A DNA stretch of 9,973 nucleotides from NCBI GenBank assembly GCA_012033095.1, contig JAAUPO010000041.1:1-9973 (forward strand). Reading direction: 5' to 3'. Made by a program: the position numbers and the translations under genes. The notes beneath the pieces were generated by a model that was not told the DNA's origin, ran no database searches, and saw nothing but the letters and a program-made list of their open reading frames with translations. Numbering within the stretch: the stretch's first letter is position 1; the number at the start of each line of letters is the position of its first letter. The stretch is from Synechococcaceae cyanobacterium RL_1_2. Its GTDB lineage: Bacteria > Cyanobacteriota > Cyanobacteriia > Cyanobacteriales > JAAUPO01. Positions 1 through 6,216 of this stretch are shown here, one piece after another.

Positions 1-173
1 TTTTATCTAGCTGTTCCTGATTCACATCGACATTAACCATGGTAGCAGGGGCTTTGGGCGAGGATTTGAATTGCTACAGCTACATCCTTATAGGGCTGTT
101 CAGATAAGTATTTTACTAAAACATTCCGTTGCTGTTCTGTGATGAGATGGACTTTCTGTTTGATTTTAGGCAT
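1..173 (-). CDS. Small hypothetical protein, partial and probably frameshifted
   Basis: I do not recognise this protein. An ATG at 173 opens a frame that reads MPKIKQKVHLITEQQ and continues, in charged and probably helical sequence, to a stop at 33-35 after 46 residues. If one base is removed from the G3 run at 56-58 (plus strand), the frame instead continues as ILAKAPATMVNVDVNQEQ and leaves the window at position 1 without a stop. This suggests the real gene is longer and either carries a one-base insertion or contains a sequencing error. No membrane segment or catalytic motif is visible. The start has no strong ribosome binding site, and a 13-bp tandem duplication lies just upstream. It may not be a real gene; the readable continuation past the stop is the main argument for it. 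Confidence 0.4.
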
Positions 174-181
174 GGTTACGA

Positions 182-207
182 TTAGAAATAAACTTTAGAA
201 ATAAACT
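182..207. repeat. Perfect 13-bp tandem duplication
   Basis: The unit TTAGAAATAAACT occurs twice in a row without mismatch. It lies 9 bp upstream of the small minus-strand ORF, in its leader or promoter region. It is probably a replication-slippage duplication; no function can be read from it. Confidence 0.8.
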
Positions 208-330
208 ATTGTCGGAATTTTATGGTAGGCGATCGCCCTTCAAAAATAGCCAATTGTTGTTAATTTTCACAAAAATCTGGCCCCACAAAGAGCCTGGTTC
301 AAAGGTTTAGTTAATTATTTCCAATAGTTT

Positions 331-544
331 CAGGACTTACGCAAAAATTTCGGGTAGTTGCTAAAGCTGTAAGGATATTCAGACCCAGGATAATTGATTA
401 TCAAGGGGTTTAATCTTCCTGATACTTACTTGTATAGGACTAGCAGATTTCGATTCTGTCCTGGGAACCATGATGTTTGGGGACAAATCGTTCAAGCAAG
501 TCCCCCAAATTCAGGGGATTTAGGGGGCTTGTGCGTAAGTCCTG
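331..544. mobile_element. MITE-like element with perfect 13-bp terminal inverted repeats
   Basis: The left end CAGGACTTACGCA (331-343) is exactly the reverse complement of the right end (532-544). The five bases AGTTT directly flank both ends (326-330 and 545-549), as expected of a target-site duplication. Without the nested 92-bp element and its 8-bp duplication, the element is about 114 bp. Its right half holds a strong hairpin at 497-531, whose arms CAAGTCCCCCAAAT and ATTTAGGGGGCTTG pair at 12 of 14 positions. There is no coding capacity, so any movement would need a transposase supplied elsewhere. Related sequence begins at 9928, and a similar C-rich core is found near 4025-4050. The transposase family that moves it is not identifiable from this window. 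Confidence 0.75.
353..444. mobile_element. 92-bp MITE, copy A, nested in the 331-544 element
   Basis: This copy matches copy B (3694-3788). The last 64 bases of the two (381-444 and 3725-3788) differ at only 3 positions, and the first parts align with small gaps. It begins GGTAGT and ends ACTAGC, an imperfect terminal inverted repeat, and has a central palindrome TTGATTATCAA. It is flanked by AAATTTCG (345-352) and AGATTTCG (445-452), an 8-bp target duplication with one mismatch. Removing the element plus one duplication restores a continuous 331-544 element. It has no coding capacity and is non-autonomous. Confidence 0.8.
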
Positions 545-557
545 AGTTTCAAGCATT

Positions 558-666
558 GGTAGTGCTCAAGCCCTAAGAATCTCTAAACCTGAAATGATTG
601 AGAATCAAGCGGTTTAACCTTCAGGATTGTTACCTGCAATTGTTGCCGGTATGGAAAGGACTATCC
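558..666. mobile_element. Diverged third copy of the MITE family (copy C)
   Basis: It begins GGTAGTGCT, as copy B does, and ends AGGACTATCC, matching the family end AGGACTACC apart from one extra T. A central block of 49 bases aligns without gaps to copy B at about 35 positions, including the shared stretch GGTTTAA. The right part is longer than in copies A and B, giving about 109 bp overall. No clear target duplication remains, consistent with an older insertion. It ends 11 bp beyond the kinase stop codon. At its right end AAGGA-CTA-TCCTT (656-668) forms a small perfect hairpin that could weakly terminate the minus-strand kinase transcript, although it lacks a proper U tract. Confidence 0.6.
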
Positions 667-677
667 TTGTTGATTGG

Positions 678-2626
678 CTAACCCTTAACCACATTAACAG
701 TGAAGTGAAAGGAACTACCAAGATCTTTGCCCGCCGATTCGGCCCAGATCCTGCCCCCCCAGCCCTTGACGATTTGCCGACAAATGGACAGGCCCAAGCC
801 TGTGCCCCCCTGACTACGGCGTAGGTGGCCTTCTTCTTGATAAAAATAATTAAAAATACTTTCCAATCTAGTCGGCTCAATGCCTCGACCGTTGTCCTTG
901 ACCGTCACAAAAATAACGCCGTTGCTATTGAGTTTACAATTCACTTTGATTAGCCCGCTATCTTCCGTAAACTTACAAGCGTTATGGATTAAATTGGCTA
1001 ATAATTCCACCAACCATTCCCCATCGGCTTCCACTAGGGGCAGTTCGTCAGGAATGTCTAATTCAATCTGGGGTAGGGACATATTAATTAGCCGGGCTTT
1101 GGCGTTGCTTAAGGCAAGTTCCACACATTCCAATAGGGAAATCGCTTCCAGGTTCCAGTTAATTCTTCCCCCTTCTAGTTTGGATAACATTAAAAAGTCC
1201 TGAACTAATCTCTTCATTCTTTCCGCATCCTCTAACGCGGTAGAAAGCATTACTTCCCGCATTTCTGGAGTCATATCTGGCTCTGTCGCTAGGGATTCTA
1301 AACAGATCTGAATTGTGGATAGAGGGGTTCTTAATTCATGGCCAGTAATGGCCACTAGGTTGGATCTTGCTTGATCAAGGGCTTCTAGTTGGTGATTGAA
1401 TTGGGCTAAATCGTTATAGGCCTGGGCCTGGAGTAAGGCAATACCTAATTGGGCTGCGATCGCTTGAATCAATTCTAATTCTTCTTCCCCCCAATCCAGC
1501 GATTGGCCCTCACAATGGTGAAGCTCTAACATGCCCCATAATCGTTGTCGCTGAATAATGGGAACAATCAACCAACCTTCAATTAAAGCCTCCCTTAAAA
1601 ACTTTTTGAGCTTAATTTCTAAACGAGGATCTTTATTGACGCAGGTGGTTAATAGGGAGTGTTCCTCCTTGATCAATTTTTTAATGGATCTGAAGTTAAT
1701 GAGATTCCAAGTTTGGGATTGGACGGAGGGAATGCCTGGGCGTAAAAATTCATGGTTGATAGTAGGAAGTTGATCCCCATGTTCTGGGATCAAATAGGCG
1801 ATGCAACGACAGACCCCTAAACCTTCTCCCAACTTATTCACCGCTAACTCCATAATTTCTGAAATGTCAAAGGATCGACGGAGGGCGGAAGTGACCGAGT
1901 TAATTAGGTTTTCTTTATTATTTTTTTTGGCTAAGGCCCGATTGACTTTGAGTAATTTATATTGCCCAGCTTGTAAATGACTAATGAGCCTTTGGACAAA
2001 GGGATCAGGACTTGCAACGGTTAAATTTTTACCATACACATTACCTAAATTACCGGCTTCTTTAACCTGATCTAGGGTTGATTTTAATAGTTTCTTTTTG
2101 TCGTGATTGATGATGGTTTTCAGATCAGGACGATACTTGAGAATTTTTGTAAATAGGAGTCTGGCCGCCATATCACTAACCCGGCGATCGAAGGTATAAA
2201 TGCCATGGAATTTTTTTTGTTCGTTATGTTCGGTAAATTTGGTGTCTTGATCTTCAATGGTAATGAAACAGGTGGCATACTGCTTGGCAATCACCACTAA
2301 ATGCCATTCTTCGGCAAGACTATCTTTTTTGCTAACTACCACTTGCTGGCAGTTATCGGGTAAGGTGCCTAGCTCCTCTGGCCATGGTCGATCAATTAGT
2401 AGATAGAGACGATGGCTTTTTTGGCAATTTGTAAGTAACGGTGGGCTTGGCCATGGCTAAAACGATTGGCATCTAAATTTAAAATCACCAGAGGGTCGCC
2501 CACTCCAGCTAAAATTTGATCCTCCATGGCCCTGGCGATCGCTTGCAAAGAGGCTTGAAAATACATTTGCGATCGCCACCTAGGTAAATCCTTCAACAAT
2601 TCTTGAAGTATGGAAAGTTCAGCCAT
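678..2626 (-). CDS. DICT-GAF sensor histidine kinase, interrupted by a -1 frameshift
   Basis: This is a cytoplasmic two-component sensor kinase with no membrane segment or signal peptide. The first frame starts at ATG 2626 and stops at 2396 after 76 codons. The second frame runs to the stop at 678. They join at an A6 run (2417-2422): re-reading one A after codon 70 gives AKKSHRLYLLIDRPWPEEL and a continuous protein of about 649 residues. The joined N-terminus looks like a DICT domain (roughly 20-220), followed by a GAF domain (about 250-400), a short helical linker, and the kinase core. The core has an H-box GHELRTPLS with phospho-acceptor His430, an N-box with Asn549, a G1 box DNGRG at 578-582 and a G2 box GGTGLGLSI at 607-615. 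All catalytic boxes are present, so the kinase half is intact. No response regulator is adjacent, and its signal and partner are unknown. The GTG at 2342 lies inside the DICT domain and is unlikely to be the natural start. The break may be a deletion, a sequencing error or genuine slippage. Confidence 0.85.
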
Positions 2627-3104
2627 TAGTAATAGTTGATTCTTGAATTAATCGAGGGATAGGGTGCTCCATCCAAAATAGCAAACTAGAGCGATCGAGG
2701 GGTTGCTCTAACCTTACTGGCAATTTACTGGCAACAAATAATGCTAGGAATGGAAAAAGCTACTTAAAATTCACCAAAATCTAGGGTTTACATACGTTAA
2801 AAATATAATTGGTCTCCATCAATTCGCCACATTACTAAACCATTTGCAATAAAACTTAATCAAGAAAAATAGATAAAGATACGTGAATAAATTTAGCGAA
2901 GTTAAAAGAAACGCCGTTCTCGGCCCTAGTGTTTTTTACAATTTAGTTAATTAAATGACAGTAAGAGCAACTAGGAAGATTAAGTTGATAATGCCCATAC
3001 TAGCTAGCAACTAATACGGGCTAATTATGTGATTTTCCCATCTCTTTCTCTGTTCTGCGCTCTATCTTTATTCATAATCAATTCCTTATTAATTCCTATC
3101 AACC
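2627..3104. other. Divergent intergenic region between kinase and DUF4149 gene
   Basis: This 478-bp AT-rich stretch contains no convincing ORF or RNA gene. It must hold the promoters of the kinase (leftward) and the DUF4149 gene (rightward). A perfect TATAAT at 2804-2809 is the only recognisable -10-like hexamer I noticed. It has no good -35 partner and would leave a leader of about 290 bases before the DUF4149 start, so it is weak evidence. One partial HIP1-like site (GCGATCGA) lies near 2692. Confidence 0.4.
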
Positions 3105-3626
3105 ATGCAATTATTCCCTAAACCTGATTTTGAAAAACTTAATTGGTCAACCCTGGCTTTTATGGTCTTGGGATTTTGGCTAAGTGCTAGTTTGATTCTT
3201 GATTTATTAGTAATGCCCAGTTTTTACGCAGAAGGAATGATGCAATCCGTTAATTTTATTAGCGTGCTCTATAGCATTTTTAGCGTATTTAACCGGGTAG
3301 AACTTGTTTGTGGTGGATTGATTCTCACCAGTGTGTTTGTGTTCACTAACCACCATGATTTTAGTCCCCGAAAAGAAAAGCTTTCCATTACCCTTGCTTT
3401 AGTTTTAATCGCGATCGCGGCAACGTTCACTTACCTTCTGACCCCCGAATTAACGGGCATGGGACTGAGCCTAGGTGTTTTCGAAAGAACGGAAACCATG
3501 CCCCAAGCTATGGTTAGCTTACAAAGTAGCTACTGGGTTTTGGAAGCCATTAAATTAATAGCTGGCCTAACCTTAGTCAAAATGATTTATCAAAATTCCT
3601 TCACTAACTTTAGTCAGTCAAACTAG
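3105..3626 (+). CDS. DUF4149-type integral membrane protein
   Basis: This is a 173-residue membrane protein of unknown function. Four hydrophobic segments are visible, at roughly residues 14-36, 45-82, 96-112 and 143-162. The first contains FWLSASLILDLLVMPSFYA, followed by SIFSVFNRVEL. This pattern is typical of the DUF4149 proteins common in cyanobacteria, and the length is normal for the group. The start at 3105 is the first ATG of the frame, and no strong Shine-Dalgarno precedes it. It is transcribed alone: the kinase upstream diverges and ndhD downstream converges. Its stop codon TAG (3624-3626) shares its last base with the first base of an inverted-repeat element, so insertion of that element probably changed TAA to TAG without altering the protein. 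No catalytic residues can be proposed. Confidence 0.8.
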   Translation: MQLFPKPDFEKLNWSTLAFMVLGFWLSASLILDLLVMPSFYAEGMMQSVNFISVLYSIFSVFNRVELVCGGLILTSVFVFTNHHDFSPRKEKLSITLALVLIAIAATFTYLLTPELTGMGLSLGVFERTETMPQAMVSLQSSYWVLEAIKLIAGLTLVKMIYQNSFTNFSQSN

Positions 3627-3638
3627 GGTCTGTCATCA

Positions 3639-3680
3639 TTTAAACCTGAAACTCTTCTTAGCTAAGGATTTCAGTTTAAA
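3639..3680. terminator. Long imperfect palindrome after the DUF4149 gene, possible terminator
   Basis: The arms at 3639-3654 and 3667-3680 (TTTAAAC..TGAAA against TTTCAGTTTAAA) pair along 14 bases with two bulges, enclosing a second small palindrome CTTAGCTAAG (3657-3666). It starts 12 bp past the DUF4149 stop and could stop that transcript. It lacks a U tract and belongs to the surrounding inverted-repeat element, so a terminator role is only possible. Confidence 0.35.
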
Positions 3681-3693
3681 ACTATACTTTCTG

Positions 3694-3788
3694 GGTAGTG
3701 CTAAAAGTGTAAGGATATTTATTTAGACCCAGGATAATTGATCATCAAGGGGTTTAATCTTCCTGATCCTTACTTGTATAGGACTACC
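3694..3788. mobile_element. 95-bp MITE, copy B, with perfect 8-bp target duplication
   Basis: ACTTTCTG occurs immediately before (3686-3693) and immediately after (3789-3796) the element, a perfect 8-bp direct repeat that defines its ends. The ends form a 23-bp imperfect inverted repeat: GGTAGT...GTAAGGAT on the left pairs with ATCCTTAC...ACTACC on the right at about 18 of 23 positions. A central palindrome TTGATCATCAA completes a long foldback. It has no coding capacity. Duplications of 8 to 9 bp are made by several IS families (IS1, IS6, IS66, IS256, ISL3). The GGT...TGCT tip loosely resembles IS1 ends, but this is only a hint. It is nested in the 3626-3842 element. Confidence 0.85.
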
Positions 3789-3982
3789 ACTTTCTGAACC
3801 TGGCTCAGGATCAACGTTTTAATGCTAATTGATGACACTCCCTAAATAACGGAATAATTTGATTCAACCATAGCAGTCCTAAGTCCTAACTAGGTCATAC
3901 CATGGAGATCATTACTAGACTTGGCTTTCAAGGTACTCAATTGCCGCAAGCTATTTAGGATTGCTATATCTTTGTTGATAGG

Positions 3983-4125
3983 CTCTTAGAATGTGTTTAA
4001 AAAGTATCAAATGTTGTGGAGTCGCCCCCTAAATCCCCCAACTTGGGGGACTTAATTGCTTAAAAATCTAGGTGATTTCCCCCAGACTAGTGGGCAAGGG
4101 GGGCTTTTCAAACATCTTCTTAGGC
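3983..4125. repeat. Inverted-repeat element with C/G-rich hairpin core
   Basis: Near-complementary ends bound this segment. AGAATGTGTTTAAAAAG (left, from 3989) matches the reverse complement of the right end (4104-4120) at about 14 of 17 positions, and weaker pairing extends outward. Inside, TCCCCCAACTTGGGGGA (4034-4050) is a near-perfect hairpin, and a second pair of C5 and G6 runs lies at 4079-4103. The core resembles the CCCCCTAAATCCCCCAA motif in the elements at 331-544 and 9928. No clear target duplication was found. It lies downstream of ndhD on the minus strand and could act as a transcriptional barrier. Confidence 0.5.
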
Positions 4126-4138
4126 AGACAATTAATTA

Positions 4139-4168
4139 ATTAATTATGCGCTGATTAATTATGCGCTG
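4139..4168. repeat. Perfect 15-bp tandem duplication downstream of ndhD
   Basis: ATTAATTATGCGCTG occurs twice head to tail and ends 6 bp from the end of the ndhD stop codon. A short ATTA run precedes it (4131-4140). It is probably a slippage product; no function is apparent. Confidence 0.8.
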
Positions 4169-4174
4169 ACTTGA

Positions 4175-5692
4175 TTATTGGAGCTTAAATTCATTGATTG
4201 GATTGATGGGAGTATCCATCCCAGAATTGTTAGCTACAATTTGGGCCCCATTGACTACCCCTAATAATTCTCCGGCCTGGGGTTCGCTGAAGTAAGTCAT
4301 GAAATTGGGTTTAATCCCCAACAATAAAATTAGGATCGTGAGGATGAAAGCGGGAATATGTTCTTTTAGGGTAACGGCCCTCATGGTGGCAAACTGCTGG
4401 GAGAGCCGCCCAAAAAATACTTTATTGATCATTAATAGAAAATAAACTGCCGTTAAACCAGTACCCACTAAACAAAGGATGGTTTGTACTGGAAAAATGG
4501 GGAAGGCACTTCTAAATACGACAAATTCAGAAACAAAACCCACCATCCCAGGAATCCCGGCACTGGCCATTACCCCTAAAATCATCAGGCTACCGGTGAT
4601 CGGTAAGCCGCGCTCTGGGTTCAGTAAACCCCTCAAAAGGTTCACATCCCTAGTGCCAGTACGGTTATAAACTTTTCCTACTAACACAAACAGTAATGCT
4701 GAAATTAAGCCATGGGCAATCATTTGGATGATGGCGGCAATAATGCTCAACCGGGTTCCGGCCGCTGTGGCTAATAATACGTAGGCCATATGGGCGATCG
4801 AGGAAAAGGCTACCACTTTTTTCATATCGGTTTGAGCGATCGCGCAGGATGCACCATAGAGGGCACTAATCGCAGCTAAAGTGGCTAACCAAGGGGCAAT
4901 CACTGTCCAAGCCGGCAAATATAACCCGATCGCAAACCGAATTAAGCCATAGGTACCTAGTTTTAGTAATATGCCGGCCAACATTACTGAGATGGGGGTG
5001 GAAGCCTGAACGTGGGCATCGGGCAACCAAGTATGGAACGGAAAAATGGGAATTTTAATAAATAGGCCGACTAAAAGGGTTCCTAATAGGATGATCTCTT
5101 GGGTGAGGGGTAAGGTATGGTGCCGTAAAGATTCAAAATCAAAACTATTGGCCCCCGTTAACCACACCAGACCAAGGAAAGACGCTAATACTAAAATGCC
5201 GGAAAATGCGGTGTATAGTAAAAATTTAGTTGCCGCATAACCCCGTTTCTCGCCGCCCCAAATTGCAATTAAAAAATATAGCGGAATGATTTCCAATTCA
5301 TAAAACAGGAAAAACACAATTAAATCCTGGGCTAAAAAGGCTCCTACCACCCCAGCATTTAGCAACAAGATCATTGAATAGTAAAGTTTTGGGCGATTAA
5401 TATCCTCAGCGGTAATGGCGATCGCAATAATGCTTAATAAGGCATTGAGTAGGATCAGGGAAAGGGATAAACCATCCATCCCAAGGTGATAGTTTAGGCC
5501 TAACCATTCAATCCAGGGTAAGTTTTCTGTAAATTGCATCCCCGCGACTTGGGGATCAAATTGGGCTGCTAGCCAAATCGTGAAACCGAACGCGATCAAG
5601 GAATTAACAATGGCTTGGGATCGAAAATTTTTGGAACTTAATCCAATCACCACCGCTCCAACTAGGGGAATAATGATCAGGGTGCTCAACAT
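4175..5692 (-). CDS. ndhD: NAD(P)H-quinone oxidoreductase subunit 4 (NdhD, CO2-uptake type)
   Basis: This is a proton-pumping membrane subunit of the cyanobacterial NDH-1 complex in the thylakoid membrane, homologous to NuoM. The 505 residues are hydrophobic throughout, with about 14 predicted membrane segments. Conserved charged residues are in place: Glu132 in FLFYELEIIPLYFLIAIWGG, Lys213 in FIKIPIFPFHTWLPDAH, Lys244 in ILLKLGTYGLIRF, Lys291-Lys292 in the DMKKVVAFSS stretch, and Glu389 in FVSEF. The short N-terminus MLSTLIIIPLVGA and the MQFTENLPW..LGLNYHLGMDGLSL segment resemble NdhD3/NdhD4, the paralogues of CO2-uptake complexes, more than the longer respiratory NdhD1/D2. I cannot decide between D3 and D4. 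Those paralogues usually follow ndhF3 or ndhF4, but here 524 bp of non-coding DNA precede the gene and no cup gene follows. The frame is intact. No strong ribosome binding site precedes ATG 5692. Confidence 0.93.
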   Translation of the reverse strand: MLSTLIIIPLVGAVVIGLSSKNFRSQAIVNSLIAFGFTIWLAAQFDPQVAGMQFTENLPWIEWLGLNYHLGMDGLSLSLILLNALLSIIAIAITAEDINRPKLYYSMILLLNAGVVGAFLAQDLIVFFLFYELEIIPLYFLIAIWGGEKRGYAATKFLLYTAFSGILVLASFLGLVWLTGANSFDFESLRHHTLPLTQEIILLGTLLVGLFIKIPIFPFHTWLPDAHVQASTPISVMLAGILLKLGTYGLIRFAIGLYLPAWTVIAPWLATLAAISALYGASCAIAQTDMKKVVAFSSIAHMAYVLLATAAGTRLSIIAAIIQMIAHGLISALLFVLVGKVYNRTGTRDVNLLRGLLNPERGLPITGSLMILGVMASAGIPGMVGFVSEFVVFRSAFPIFPVQTILCLVGTGLTAVYFLLMINKVFFGRLSQQFATMRAVTLKEHIPAFILTILILLLGIKPNFMTYFSEPQAGELLGVVNGAQIVANNSGMDTPINPINEFKLQ

Positions 5693-6216
5693 ATAAAGTT
5701 TTCAGAAGTGGTAGGAGTGAAACAGGGCAGCAATGAAACTTACCATGGTTATTAGTTAGGATAATCTATACCAGTAAAATCACGATCGTCAAACCTTGGT
5801 GTTCTTTCCTTCTAGTGAAAGTAACTATTTCCTGGTTCCTACCAGTTTTGTTAGCCTGTTACCATGGTTAATAGATTAATTAGGACAGAAATGCATCACC
5901 ACCCTAATTTTATTAGCTAGATGATCGATTTTGATCCGATAGGAACTGGTTTATTGATGTAGAAAAAGTCAGATTCCATTAACTAAATTAGCGTTCAGCT
6001 AACTATTTTTTCTATAGTCTCCACGAACCCCTATTCATTACCGTTCGAAATTTTAGGTTTTATGGACACCAGATTGGTTCTTGTTATAACTAGATTGAAT
6101 TTTAATCAATTATCAGTGATTCGTCATCGATTGAACAGTTAGGAAATCTAGGACTTCTTATTATTCTAATTTTATTAAGACCAATCTAAGACACATCAGT
6201 TAATCAGCTTGAGACT
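5693..6216. other. Divergent intergenic region between ndhD and the synthetase
   Basis: This AT-rich, 524-bp stretch has no convincing ORF, RNA gene or ndhF remnant. It must contain the promoters for ndhD (leftward) and the synthetase (rightward). Small structures are present: CTGGT-TCCT-ACCAG (5832-5845) is a perfect short inverted repeat, and TACCATGGTTA occurs twice (5741 and 5860). TTGAATTTTAATCAA near 6093-6107 has the spaced half-sites of a LysR-type operator, but this is too weak to call. No confident -10/-35 pair was found. Confidence 0.4.

Larger units (their letters stand above)
3626..3842. mobile_element. MITE-like element with 16-bp imperfect inverted ends, flanked by TA
   Basis: The left end GGGTCTGTCATCATTT (3626-3641) and the reverse complement of the right end (3827-3842) match at 13 of 16 positions. 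TA directly flanks both ends (3624-3625 and 3843-3844), the dinucleotide duplication typical of IS630/Tc1-mariner elements and some IS5-family members. After removing the nested copy-B MITE and its duplication, it is about 114 bp, with no coding capacity. Its left third is a large imperfect palindrome (3639-3680). The family assignment is inference from end structure only. Confidence 0.55.

Noticed and set aside
290..305. Similarity of GAGCCTGGTTCAAAGG to the reverse of 3793-3811 in the TA-flanked element
   Set aside because: Only about 16 bases match and the neighbouring sequence does not align, so it may be chance.
394..576. A 60-codon plus-strand ORF
   Set aside because: It runs across the ends of two nested repeat elements; its sequence is explained by those repeats.
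614..2342. Several ORFs of 60-110 codons opposite or overlapping the kinase, and similar ones over ndhD and the synthetase
   Set aside because: They lie in other frames of genes with clear domains, lack recognisable motifs and are best explained as shadow frames.
2340..2342. GTG as the natural start of the kinase
   Set aside because: It lies inside the DICT domain. In-frame sequence upstream continues conserved-looking protein as far as the A6 frameshift site, and the ATG at 2626 supplies the missing N-terminus.
331..4168. CRISPR array or tRNA/rRNA genes in the repeat-rich intergenic regions
   Set aside because: The repeats are dispersed foldback elements without regular spacers, and no cloverleaf or rRNA-like sequence was found.
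5741..5880. TACCATGGTTA repeated in the ndhD-synthetase intergenic region
   Set aside because: It is short and AT-rich, with imperfect flanks, and has no regular spacing or link to a promoter.
6093..6107. Possible LysR-type operator before the synthetase
   Set aside because: The half-sites are short and AT-rich, no LysR gene is nearby, and no -10/-35 pair supports it.
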